Shown here one piece after another: positions 14,848-22,147 of a stretch of 34,365 bases of DNA. Source of the stretch: Oscillospiraceae bacterium (GTDB lineage Bacteria > Bacillota > Clostridia > Saccharofermentanales > Saccharofermentanaceae); assembly GCA_902794115.1 (NCBI GenBank), contig CADBGD010000007.1, positions 1 through 34,365 of the forward strand, written 5' to 3'. A program made the translations under genes and the position numbers. The first letter of the stretch is position 1, and every line of letters begins with the position of its first letter. Under the pieces are notes generated by a model that did not search any database, was not told where the DNA came from, and saw only the letters and a list, made by a program, of their open reading frames with translations.

Positions 14848-15285
14848 ATGGGTACTTTTTATTATGGTGTGGAATCTTTCAAGAAAGTGTACGGTCCGAA
14901 AGGAGAACCGAAGGAGTGCCCTTTCTGCCACAAGGTATATCAGGAAACGTATGTAAAGTTTAATAAGTGGGGCCATCTCGATTTTATTCCGCTGATCCCG
15001 CTCGGATCGGATCTTTACCACTTCTGTCCGGTGTGCTTTACCGGTGATAAACTGGTCAAGGGCGAAAAGAAAGCGGCGAAGAAACTGGTAAAAGATAAGA
15101 CTGCTCCGACCACCAATCTGGTGCCGAGAGGAGTTCATCACAAGGCGGAAAAGACATGGGATCTGTTCCTGGATGATAAGAATTCCGGCGAGACATTTAC
15201 GATCCAGTCTGCCATGAAGAAGAGCGACTATAAGAAACTGAAGAAAGACCGTTTTTACAAGAAGATTCAGGAAGTAGAACAGTAA
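14848..15285 (+). CDS. Zinc-ribbon family protein
   Basis: A 145-residue protein with two CxxC pairs (CPFCHKVYQETYVKFNKWGHLDFIPLIPLGSDLYHFCPVC) flanking a hydrophobic FIPLIPLG stretch, the layout of the zinc-ribbon family that resembles LITAF-like domains. The rest (residues 65-145) is lysine-rich. Zinc binding is likely; the function is unknown. AAAGGAG lies seven bases upstream of the start. The stop overlaps the start of the next gene by one base (TAATG), so it is cotranscribed with the beta-lactamase-like lipoprotein. Confidence 0.7.
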   Translation: MGTFYYGVESFKKVYGPKGEPKECPFCHKVYQETYVKFNKWGHLDFIPLIPLGSDLYHFCPVCFTGDKLVKGEKKAAKKLVKDKTAPTTNLVPRGVHHKAEKTWDLFLDDKNSGETFTIQSAMKKSDYKKLKKDRFYKKIQEVEQ

Positions 15286-16553
15286 TGAAAGAGAATAGAG
15301 TTGAGCAAATACATCGACTCCTGGCAGGGCTGCTGGCATGTTCAGTAGCCTTTGCTTGCGCTTGCGGCAAGAGCGAGGAGACCGAGAAGAGTAAAAAGGA
15401 CAGAGAAGAGACGCAGACAGAAACGACGGAGACAACGGCACAGCCGACTTCGACTCCGACACCGACGCCGACTCCCACCCCTTCCCCGAGTCCTACGCCC
15501 ACGCCGACTCCCACACCGGAGCCCGGAAGTTTTGATGCGGCTTCGGCCCAAAGCTATATGGACGGCATCTCTTTTGATGGTGTCGTACTGGTGGCGGAAA
15601 ACGATCAGATCAGCTGGACCTATGAAGGTGGCCTGGCAGATCGTGAGAATAACATTTCCAACACGATGGATACGGTGTTTGAATTCGGTTCGATCACCAA
15701 GCAGTTCACGGCGGTATGCGTGATGCAGCTGGTGGAACAGGGTAAGCTCTCCGTGGACGATACGCTGGATAAGTATATTCCGGACTATCCCTATGCGGAT
15801 AAGATCACGATCCACCAGCTTCTGAACATGACATCCGGTGTGCCGGACTATCTGTACTGCGGTGTCCTCGGATTCTCCTGGAGTGATTTTGAAGATCTGG
15901 ATTTTGCCACGATCATGAATCTGGAATCCCTCCTTGGTGAAGTGGCGACCACACCTTTGAAAAAAGAAGAACTGGTCGAAAAGATCTCGAAGTATCCTCT
16001 GAATTTTGAGCCCGGAACGCAGTATGAGTATTCCAATACAAACTACTATTTCCTGGGTATCATCATCGAGCAGCTCAGCGGTATGCCCTACGATGAATAT
16101 GTACGTAAAAACATCCTGGAGCCGTTAAATCTGACAGAGCTTTTCCCGGATAACGATCATCTGACATCCAACGGACGCACGGATCTGAAACTGGTCCATT
16201 TCGATTTCCCGCATCAGGATGTGACATTAAGTTATTCCGTGGGAGTGATGACCGGTACCGCAGAAGGTCTTCTGGAATGGGAAAAATGCGTCCTGGACAG
16301 AAAGCTTCTTTCTGAAGAAAGCTGGGAGAAGATCTTTGACGGCGGACAGTTCGGTTACGGTTACGGCTGGACCATCGTCGGAGACGGTGTGATCGAACAT
16401 TCCGGTATGACACTTGGTTATAACACGAATGTCCGCATTAATCTGAAGGACAGAAAAGTGATCATCGTGCTTTCCAATATCCAGCCGTTAAGCGGCAGTA
16501 ATACCCGCCCGCTGTCCTCTGAGATCGGAGATACGCTCTGGGGCATGTTTTAA
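15285..16553 (+). CDS. Serine hydrolase (class C beta-lactamase / penicillin-binding type) lipoprotein
   Basis: A 422-residue surface protein. The N terminus is a signal peptide with a lipobox-like AFACAC before a charged segment, then a Pro-Thr-rich linker (residues 54-78) and the hydrolase domain from about residue 83. The catalytic set is SITK (Ser136, Lys139), YSN (Tyr249-Ser250-Asn251) and HSG (His372), the three motifs of the class C beta-lactamase/DD-peptidase superfamily. Members include esterases and peptidases, so antibiotic resistance should not be assumed. Its start overlaps the preceding zinc-ribbon stop by one base; the next gene follows after 25 bases. The linker probably spaces the enzyme across the cell wall. 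Confidence 0.87.
   Translation: MKENRVEQIHRLLAGLLACSVAFACACGKSEETEKSKKDREETQTETTETTAQPTSTPTPTPTPTPSPSPTPTPTPTPEPGSFDAASAQSYMDGISFDGVVLVAENDQISWTYEGGLADRENNISNTMDTVFEFGSITKQFTAVCVMQLVEQGKLSVDDTLDKYIPDYPYADKITIHQLLNMTSGVPDYLYCGVLGFSWSDFEDLDFATIMNLESLLGEVATTPLKKEELVEKISKYPLNFEPGTQYEYSNTNYYFLGIIIEQLSGMPYDEYVRKNILEPLNLTELFPDNDHLTSNGRTDLKLVHFDFPHQDVTLSYSVGVMTGTAEGLLEWEKCVLDRKLLSEESWEKIFDGGQFGYGYGWTIVGDGVIEHSGMTLGYNTNVRINLKDRKVIIVLSNIQPLSGSNTRPLSSEIGDTLWGMF
15444..15518 (+). repeat. Pro-Thr repeat-encoding low-complexity tract
   Basis: An imperfect run of CCN-ACN/TCN codons encodes the 25-residue PT-rich linker of the serine hydrolase. It is cytosine-rich and lies 3' of an acidic-basic segment. Such tracts commonly vary in length between strains. 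Confidence 0.8.
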
Positions 16554-16578
16554 TTCATCGGAAATCGAGGAAAGATAC

Positions 16579-17067
16579 GTGAAGAAAGATACGAAAACCA
16601 ATGCCATGCGCATTCTGGATAAAGAGAAGATCTCCTACACTCCGTTTTATTACGAGTGCGATGAATTTGTGGATGGTGTGCACATTGCCGATATGCTGGG
16701 TCAGCCCTATGAAAGTTCTTTTAAGACGCTGGTCATGCAGGGCAAATCGAAGAACTACTTCGTGTTCGTCCTACCTATTGCGGAAGAAGTGGATATGAAA
16801 AAAGCGGCGCGGACTGTCGGAGAGAAATCTCTGGAGATGGTGCACGTAAAGGATATCCAGCAGGTCACCGGATATATCCGTGGCGGCGTCACTTCCATCG
16901 GCATGAAGAAAAAGTATCCTACCGTGATCGATGAAAGTGCGACTCTTTTTGACACGATCATTGTCAGCGGAGGCATGCTGGGGACGCAGATCCACCTGGC
17001 TCCGGAGGATCTCCGGAAAGCCGTAGATGGTGAATTTGCGGATATCACTCTCACTCACGCGGAGTAA
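16579..17067 (+). CDS. ybaK: YbaK/EbsC family aminoacyl-tRNA deacylase
   Basis: A 162-residue cytoplasmic protein of typical length for the YbaK family. It has the sequence landmarks TNAMRILDKEKISY near the N terminus, FKTLVMQGKSKNYFVFVLP with the conserved lysine region, VTGYIRGGVTSIGMKKKYP and the final hydrophobic VSGG.LGTQIHLAPEDL. The family hydrolyses misacylated Cys-tRNA(Pro) and related products. The start is GTG at 16579 with GAGGAAAG upstream. It is last in the operon of zinc-ribbon protein and serine hydrolase, an unusual partnership probably fixed by transcription alone. Confidence 0.9.
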   Translation: MKKDTKTNAMRILDKEKISYTPFYYECDEFVDGVHIADMLGQPYESSFKTLVMQGKSKNYFVFVLPIAEEVDMKKAARTVGEKSLEMVHVKDIQQVTGYIRGGVTSIGMKKKYPTVIDESATLFDTIIVSGGMLGTQIHLAPEDLRKAVDGEFADITLTHAE

Positions 17068-17083
17068 ATTTAGAGAAAACACA

Positions 17084-18826
17084 TCAGGCTTCGGCCGTGT
17101 GATAGAGGCGGGCATAAGTCCCGCCTTTTTTCAGCAGTTCTTCATGCGTGCCTTCTTCCTCGATGCCTTTTTCCGACATGACCAGAATGCGTCTGGCGTT
17201 CTGCACGGTGGAAAGACGATGGGCAATGACCAGTGTGGTCCGGTCTTTTGCCAGAGACTCCAATGCTTCCTGGATTACTCTTTCACTCTCGTTATCCAAA
17301 GCAGAAGTGGCTTCGTCAAAGATCAGGATCGGGGGATTTTTTAAGAAGACACGGGCAATGGAAAGCCGCTGCTTCTGTCCGCCGGAAAGCTTGACACCGC
17401 GCTGTCCGATGTCGGTGTCATATCCGTCGGGAAGTTCCATAATGAATTCGTGGGCGTTGGCTTTTTTGGCCGCGGCAACAACTTCTTCTAAAGATGCATC
17501 CGGCCGGCCGTAACGGATGTTTTCCAGAACGGTTCCGGAGAAGAGATAGACATCCTGCTGTACGATTCCGATCTGCCGGCGAAGTGAACGCTGGGTGACG
17601 CTTCGGATATCCTGCCCGTCGATCTTGATCGAACCTTCGGACGGTTCATAAAAGCGGGGGATCAGGCTGCAGATCGTGGTCTTTCCTACGCCGGAATGAC
17701 CGACCAGCGCTACATATTCGCCTGCATCGATATGCAGATTCAGATGGGAAAGCACATTGGCTTCCTTGGTCGGATTTTCGCCATAGGAAAACGTGACATC
17801 GGAAAAATCAATGTCGCCACGGACATTTTCCATAGTACCGGCATCCGGTGCATCCTCGATGTCCGGCTCGATGCAGATCATCTCATAAAAGCGCTCGAAA
17901 CCGGACATACCGTTCTGGAACTGTTCGGTGAAGTTTACGAGTTTTCTGATCGGCTCGGTGAAGTTATTAATGTAAAGAAGAAAGGCGATCAGGTCCTGAA
18001 GAGTCAGCTGGTCCTGTCCGATCATGTGGGCGCCGACTGCCACCACGCAGACAGTGATCAGTCCGGTAATGCACCAAAGGACGGCATGGTAGATCGCCAT
18101 ATAGCGGTAGTTGTCCCTTTTACTTTGAAGGAACAGATCATTTCCTTCGGAAAACTTGTGGATCTCCATATCTTCACCGGTAAAGGACTTGACGACCCGG
18201 ATGCCGGAAAGACTGTCCTCCATCCGGGTGTTGATCTCGGCAATGCGCTCCCGGTTCTTTTTGAAAGTGCGGCGCATTTTCCGGTTGAGTATGGATGCAA
18301 AAACGATCATGAAGGGGACGGGGATCACGGCTACCAGAGCGAGCTTCACATTGATCACACACAAGATCACCAGAGAGCCCACAAGCTTGATCGCCGAGAT
18401 CATCAGGTCTTCCGGACCATGGTGATAAAGTTCGGTGATCTCGAAAAGATCATTGGTCACGCGGGACATGAGTGAGCCGACTTTCTGGTTGTCATAAAAG
18501 CGGAAAGAAAGCTTCTGGTAATGGGTGAAAAGTTCATTTCGAAGATCCCGTTCCATACGTGCGCCGACCATGTGTCCCACATATGCGATAAAGTAGTTAC
18601 AGCAGAATTCTACGGCCAGAAGTCCCAGCATCAGGAGAAACAGGAGAAATATCGTTTTCTCGGCTCCGGTAAATCCACTGGCGAGAACCGTTCCGGTGAT
18701 ATAGCGGATGATCAGGGGGATGGCAAGAGAAGTGGAAGCACCCAGAAGCGCCAGCGCCATATCCGCCAGAAATCCTTTCATGTAAGGTCGGTAATAAGAG
18801 AGAAACTTACGCCATTTTGCACTCAT
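17084..18826 (-). CDS. ABC transporter, fused permease/ATPase (MsbA/BmrA-like exporter)
   Basis: A 580-residue half-transporter. The six TM helices (about residues 12-310) are followed by an ATPase with Walker A GHSGVGKTT (Lys382), Q-loop IGIVQQDVYLFSGTVLENIRYG, signature LSGGQKQR, Walker B ILIFDEATSALD and H-loop VIAHRLST. It would work as a homodimer exporting lipids, peptides or drugs. The ATG at 18826 is chosen because GGAAAGGAT lies just upstream; a longer frame to 18880 has no such site. It is monocistronic with an extended -10 promoter at 18893-18901. Its last codons carry a terminator for the convergent ybaK gene. Confidence 0.92.
   Translation of the reverse strand: MSAKWRKFLSYYRPYMKGFLADMALALLGASTSLAIPLIIRYITGTVLASGFTGAEKTIFLLFLLMLGLLAVEFCCNYFIAYVGHMVGARMERDLRNELFTHYQKLSFRFYDNQKVGSLMSRVTNDLFEITELYHHGPEDLMISAIKLVGSLVILCVINVKLALVAVIPVPFMIVFASILNRKMRRTFKKNRERIAEINTRMEDSLSGIRVVKSFTGEDMEIHKFSEGNDLFLQSKRDNYRYMAIYHAVLWCITGLITVCVVAVGAHMIGQDQLTLQDLIAFLLYINNFTEPIRKLVNFTEQFQNGMSGFERFYEMICIEPDIEDAPDAGTMENVRGDIDFSDVTFSYGENPTKEANVLSHLNLHIDAGEYVALVGHSGVGKTTICSLIPRFYEPSEGSIKIDGQDIRSVTQRSLRRQIGIVQQDVYLFSGTVLENIRYGRPDASLEEVVAAAKKANAHEFIMELPDGYDTDIGQRGVKLSGGQKQRLSIARVFLKNPPILIFDEATSALDNESERVIQEALESLAKDRTTLVIAHRLSTVQNARRILVMSEKGIEEEGTHEELLKKGGTYARLYHTAEA
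17106..17131 (+). terminator. Terminator of the ybaK operon, inside the antisense ABC gene
   Basis: AGGCGGG (17106-17112) and CCCGCCT (17120-17126) form a 7-bp stem followed by six T residues. It serves the plus-strand ybaK operon but sits within the 3' coding end of the minus-strand ABC exporter. Confidence 0.8.
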
Positions 18827-18892
18827 GATGATGATCCTTTCCCCAAGAAAAAAGGCTTTCCCGATGTCGTTCTTCTGCAAATGATATGAGGT

Positions 18893-18901
18893 ATTCTAGC
18901 A
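18893..18901 (-). promoter_or_regulatory. Extended -10 promoter of the ABC exporter
   Basis: On the minus strand TGC-TAGAAT (TG at -1 spacing) reads as an extended -10. No good -35 is present. The transcript would begin at about 18886, giving a leader of about 60 bases. Confidence 0.45.
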
Positions 18902-18910
18902 GATTTGAGA

Positions 18911-18940
18911 TTGACTTTCTATACGCTCTGACGCAATAAT
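18911..18940 (+). promoter_or_regulatory. Promoter of galM
   Basis: TTGACT (18911-18916) is followed after 18 bp by AATAAT (18935-18940). It overlaps the divergent promoter region of the ABC exporter and predicts a leader of about 32 bases. Confidence 0.45.
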
Positions 18941-18978
18941 ATTAGCAGTATAAATCTGATGTTTGGAAGGTGAAGTGT

Positions 18979-20088
18979 ATGGCATCGCAGATAAAGACGT
19001 TTGATACAACCAAAGACGGAAAAAACGTAGAAGAATTCGTGATCACAAGACCCAATGGAGAGAACTTTTCGATCCTGACCTACGGAGCACTGATCCATAC
19101 GCTGAACGTTTTCGATAAAGACGGAAACCTAGGTGATGTTATGCTCGGTTTTGACACCATCGAGGCATACATGGCATCCGGATCCGGTCACGGCTCTGTT
19201 ATCGGCCGTACCGCAAACCGTATCAAGGACGGTGCATTTACCATCGATGGAGTAGATTACCAGATGCCGAAGAATGAAGGAGAAAATAATCTCCACGGCG
19301 GTCCCGGCAACTTCCAGAACAGCTTCTGGACCGGAAAGATCATCTCCAAAGAGGAAGCGTCGGATTTTATCGGTGATCTGAAGATCAAGAATAACTGGAC
19401 TGTGGAAACAGAAGGTGTGCTTCTTTCGTTCATTCTGGCCGACGGCGTATGCGGTGTTCCCGGAAATATGCAGATGCAGACTCTTTATACCTGGGCAACA
19501 GATGGAACCTTGATCATCTGCTACCGGGCGGTATCGGACAAGAAGACCATCTTTGCGCCGACTAACCATTCCTATTTTAATATTGACGGCCAGGCAGCGG
19601 GACGCATCGGAAAGCAGCTTCTGTGGATCGATGCAGAGAAGGTCACCGAAAAGGATATGGCGAATGTGCCGAACGGAAAATATATTGATGTAGAGGGTAC
19701 GGAATTTGATTTCCGCACACCTTGCGCGACGGAAAAAGTACTGGTCAAGACATCGGAGAATCCGCAGCTGAACTGCAGCAAGGGCGCCGATTCCAACTAC
19801 GTGCTGAAGACTTCCCAGGATGCGGTTTCTCTGGTAGCTTCCGTGGAATCTCTTGAATCCGGAAGAAAAATGGAAGTGCTGACCAACTTCCCGGGCATGC
19901 AGCTCTACTGTGCCTGCAATCTTGACGAAGACGGCAAGGGCGGCGTGCATTATTCTCCGTACGAAGCTATCTGCCTGGAGACACAGATGTTCCCGGATGC
20001 GATCCATCACCCGGAATTTGCCTCGGCGGTGATCGATAAGGGTGAAGTCAAGGGATTTTTGACCGGATACCGTTTTTCGGTAAAGTGA
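18979..20088 (+). CDS. galM: Galactose mutarotase (aldose 1-epimerase)
   Basis: A 369-residue cytosolic enzyme that interconverts alpha and beta anomers of galactose and other aldoses. Conserved marks are ILTYGALIHTLNV, GSVIGRTANRI, NLHGG (His106), PTNHSYFN (catalytic His197) and ICLETQMFPDAIHHPEF (catalytic Glu334). GGAAGG lies eight bases before the ATG at 18979; a GTG nine bases earlier is less well placed. The following azlC gene begins 13 bases after the stop, so they are probably cotranscribed although the functions are unrelated. Other Leloir-pathway genes are not in the window. Confidence 0.93.
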   Translation: MASQIKTFDTTKDGKNVEEFVITRPNGENFSILTYGALIHTLNVFDKDGNLGDVMLGFDTIEAYMASGSGHGSVIGRTANRIKDGAFTIDGVDYQMPKNEGENNLHGGPGNFQNSFWTGKIISKEEASDFIGDLKIKNNWTVETEGVLLSFILADGVCGVPGNMQMQTLYTWATDGTLIICYRAVSDKKTIFAPTNHSYFNIDGQAAGRIGKQLLWIDAEKVTEKDMANVPNGKYIDVEGTEFDFRTPCATEKVLVKTSENPQLNCSKGADSNYVLKTSQDAVSLVASVESLESGRKMEVLTNFPGMQLYCACNLDEDGKGGVHYSPYEAICLETQMFPDAIHHPEFASAVIDKGEVKGFLTGYRFSVK

Positions 20089-20101
20089 GGCACGAGACTC
20101 T

Positions 20102-20845
20102 GTGACATCTAGAAAACTGTTTATTCGGGGATTCCTGGACGGAATCCCTATCTGCCTGGGATACCTTTCGGTATCCTTTGCATTTGGTATTTTTGCTGTC
20201 GGATCCGGACTTTCCATCTGGCAGTCGATCCTGGTTTCTGTGGCAAATGTTACGTCAGCCGGTCAGTTGGCGGGAGTTCCGATCATGGTCGGAAGACTGC
20301 CGCTGATCGAAATGGTGCTGACGCAGTTTGTCATTAATCTCCGGTATTCCCTAATGTCGGTGTCTCTTTCCCAGAAACTGAGTCCGCGGGTTAAGATCCT
20401 TCAGCGTATGGTGGTGGCCTTTGGCGTGACCGATGAGATCTTTGCACTGGCCATTAGCCAGAAAGAAGAGCTGGAAACGCCCTATCTCGTGGGCCTTATT
20501 ACATCGCCGTTCTGGGGATGGACGATTGGAACCGCGCTTGGCGCTTTGGCCGGTGACATCCTTCCGTCATTGATCGTATCGGCATTGGGACTGGCGCTTT
20601 ATGCCATGTTTGTGGCCATAATTATTCCTCCGGCAAAGAAGAACCGGGCGGTGGCATTTTGCTGCCTTCTGGCCATGGCTTTATCTGCGGCATTCCGTTA
20701 TGTTCCGGTCATGAATAAAGTCTCTTCCGGTATGGCGATCATCATCTGCGCCGTGGCATCCGGACTTCTGTTTGCGGCAGTTGCGCCGATCCCGGAGGAA
20801 GAAGAGAAGAAAGATACTTCCATGGATAAGGCGGTGAAGACCTGA
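20102..20845 (+). CDS. azlC: AzlC family branched-chain amino acid exporter, large subunit
   Basis: A 247-residue membrane protein with about seven hydrophobic segments. FIRGFLDGIPICLGYLSVSFAFGI at the N terminus, followed by the VTSAGQLAG region, and a hydrophilic end (EEEEKKDTSMDKAVKT), match AzlC. Together with AzlD it exports branched-chain amino acids and analogues. The start is GTG at 20102 with a weak ribosome binding site. Its stop overlaps the azlD start by one base (TGATG), the usual coupling of this pair. Confidence 0.9.
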   Translation: MTSRKLFIRGFLDGIPICLGYLSVSFAFGIFAVGSGLSIWQSILVSVANVTSAGQLAGVPIMVGRLPLIEMVLTQFVINLRYSLMSVSLSQKLSPRVKILQRMVVAFGVTDEIFALAISQKEELETPYLVGLITSPFWGWTIGTALGALAGDILPSLIVSALGLALYAMFVAIIIPPAKKNRAVAFCCLLAMALSAAFRYVPVMNKVSSGMAIIICAVASGLLFAAVAPIPEEEEKKDTSMDKAVKT

Positions 20846-21162
20846 TGCAGACGGATGTGTTTTTTCTTTACCTTCTCGTCATGGCCGGAGTGACATATCT
20901 GATCCGTATGCTTCCGCTTGTTTTGTGCCGGGAGAAGATCCAGAGCCGCTTCCTGAGATCTTTTTTATATTATGTTCCTTATGCGGTTCTTTCCGCCATG
21001 ACCATTCCGGCTATCTTTTATTCCACCGGATATCTTGTCTCGGCAATTGCCGGACTTGCTGTTGCCGTAGCGCTTTCCTTGTGGGAAAAGAAACTTCTGA
21101 CGGTGGCCTGCGGGGCATGTGCGACCGTTCTTATTGTGGAATCGATAATCAAGTTTATATAA
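20845..21162 (+). CDS. azlD: AzlD family branched-chain amino acid transporter, small subunit
   Basis: A 105-residue protein with four hydrophobic segments. TYLIRMLPLVLCREKIQSRFLRSFLYYVPYAVLSAMTIPAIF is the conserved core of AzlD. It is a partner of the preceding AzlC and is translated by coupling (1-base overlap). The next gene starts 16 bases downstream. Confidence 0.9.
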   Translation: MQTDVFFLYLLVMAGVTYLIRMLPLVLCREKIQSRFLRSFLYYVPYAVLSAMTIPAIFYSTGYLVSAIAGLAVAVALSLWEKKLLTVACGACATVLIVESIIKFI

Positions 21163-21178
21163 TTGCGAGGTGTCTTTT

Positions 21179-21592
21179 ATGAGTGAAGTAAGAGATCTGG
21201 AATGGGCCAGAAAAACATTTGCCAATGACCGTTTTGCCACTGAGGCGGCCGGGGTAGTGATCGAAGAGGCAGGAGATAAAGTCTGCCGATGCTCTATGAA
21301 AATCACTCCGGTGCATTTAAATGCAGCCGGCGGGGTAATGGGCGGCGCGATCTTTACGCTGGCTGACCTGACTTTTGCTGTTGCGGCAAACTTCGGCGGA
21401 CGTATGACCGTTTCTATCTCAAGTAACATTTCCTTTATTGGTGTTTGCAAAGGAAAAGAACTGAGAAGTGAGGCCAGATGCATTAAGAGCGGAAGAAGCA
21501 CAAGCTTTTATGAGATCCTTATTTGCGACGATCTGGGCAACCAGGTGGCGGTCGTGACGATCACCGGATTTGTGAAGGATCAGAGCTTCTGA
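21179..21592 (+). CDS. PaaI family (hotdog) acyl-CoA thioesterase
   Basis: A 137-residue protein with the PaaI signature HLNAAGGVMGGAIFTLADLTFAVAAN at residues about 43-70, in which the Asn/Asp and Gly residues build the hotdog active site. It hydrolyses acyl- or aryl-CoA thioesters; the substrate is unknown. The start at 21179 has GCGAGGTG eight bases upstream. It is the last gene of the galM-azlCD group. Its stop codon lies in the stem of an AT-rich hairpin that probably ends the transcript. Confidence 0.88.
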   Translation: MSEVRDLEWARKTFANDRFATEAAGVVIEEAGDKVCRCSMKITPVHLNAAGGVMGGAIFTLADLTFAVAANFGGRMTVSISSNISFIGVCKGKELRSEARCIKSGRSTSFYEILICDDLGNQVAVVTITGFVKDQSF

Positions 21593-21616
21593 AAAAAATT
21601 TCATGTTTTTTCAGAA
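21587..21616 (+). terminator. AT-rich hairpin at the end of the thioesterase gene
   Basis: TTCTGAAAAAA (21587-21597) pairs perfectly with TTTTTTCAGAA (21606-21616), with an 8-nt loop. The stop codon lies in the left arm. The stem is weak (mainly A-U) and lacks a following U run beyond the arm, so termination may be partial. Confidence 0.5.
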
Positions 21617-21622
21617 TTGTTG

Positions 21623-21652
21623 TTGACAACGATAGAATGTTTTGTGTATACT
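21623..21652 (+). promoter_or_regulatory. Promoter of the tRNA cluster
   Basis: TTGACA (21623-21628) and TATACT (21647-21652) are 18 bp apart. The first tRNA begins 41 bases after the -10. Confidence 0.8.
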
Positions 21653-21692
21653 TCTTCTTGCGCTTCGAGAGAAGCACTGGCAAACGATAGAT

Positions 21693-21768
21693 GGAAGATT
21701 AGCTCAGCTGGGAGAGCATCTGCCTTACAAGCAGAGGGTCACAGGTTCGAGCCCTGTATCTTCCACCA
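21693..21768 (+). tRNA. tRNA-Val (anticodon TAC)
   Basis: Acceptor GGAAGAT pairs with ATCTTCC. The anticodon loop is CTTACAA between complementary TCTGC and GCAGA, and the T loop is GTTCGAG. The CCA end is encoded (21766-21768). Confidence 0.96.
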
Positions 21769-21772
21769 TCAT

Positions 21773-21849
21773 GGCGCAGTAGTTCAGTTGGTTAGAATGC
21801 CAGCCTGTCACGCTGGAGGTCGAGGGTTCGAGCCCCTTCTGCGTCGCCA
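21773..21849 (+). tRNA. tRNA-Asp (anticodon GTC)
   Basis: Acceptor GGCGCAG pairs with CTGCGTC (one G-U). The anticodon stem is CCAGC/GCTGG with loop CTGTCAC, and the T arm is GAGGGTTCGAGCCCC. CCA is encoded (21847-21849). Confidence 0.96.
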
Positions 21850-21850
21850 G

Positions 21851-21878
21851 GATAATCGGTCCGGAAGGACCGATTATC
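21851..21878 (+). repeat. Perfect 12-bp hairpin between tRNA-Asp and tRNA-Phe
   Basis: GATAATCGGTCC (21851-21862) and GGACCGATTATC (21867-21878) form a perfect stem with a GGAA loop, two bases after the Asp CCA. Only ATTTG follows, a short U-rich run, so it may act as a partial terminator or a processing site. Confidence 0.8.
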
Positions 21879-21882
21879 ATTT

Positions 21883-21958
21883 GCCCAGATAGCTCAGTCG
21901 GTAGAGCAGGGGACTGAAAATCCCCGTGTCGTTGGTTCGATTCCGACTCTGGGCACCA
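21883..21958 (+). tRNA. tRNA-Phe (anticodon GAA)
   Basis: Acceptor GCCCAGA pairs with TCTGGGC. The anticodon stem GGGGA/TCCCC holds loop CTGAAAA, and the T loop is GTTCGAT. CCA is encoded (21956-21958). Confidence 0.96.
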
Positions 21959-21959
21959 T

Positions 21960-21999
21960 ACAGGGACTGTTTCATTCGAGACAGTCCCTGTTTGTTTTT
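21960..21999 (+). terminator. Terminator of the tRNA cluster
   Basis: A 14-bp stem (21960-21973 with 21978-21991, one G-U) has an ATTC loop and is followed by a run of T interrupted by one G to 21999. Confidence 0.88.
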
Positions 22000-22072
22000 G
22001 AGCAAAAGTGAGATAGAAGATGTATTTTGCGATATTTGACGGAATATCTCATCTCTCTTTTCTATTTCTTTC

Positions 22073-22101
22073 TTTCATGTATTATGAAACTATGATATAT
22101 T
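22073..22101 (+). promoter_or_regulatory. Promoter and inverted repeat upstream of the calcium ATPase
   Basis: An extended -10 (TGA-TATATT, 22093-22101) is preceded at 17 bp by TTTCAT (22073-22078). TTTCAT-GTATT-ATGAAA (22073-22089) is an inverted repeat over the -35 region and could bind a regulator. Confidence 0.4.
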
Positions 22102-22147
22102 TTGTAGACGTGACGACCTTTTATTATAGAGAGGAAGGGATTATATA

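Noticed and set aside
15285-16553. Antibiotic-resistance beta-lactamase
   Set aside because: The SxxK/YxN/HSG set is shared by many esterases and peptidases; the sequence alone does not support drug hydrolysis.
19129-20217. 362-codon frame antisense to galM
   Set aside because: galM is complete with catalytic residues; the antisense frame is a shadow.
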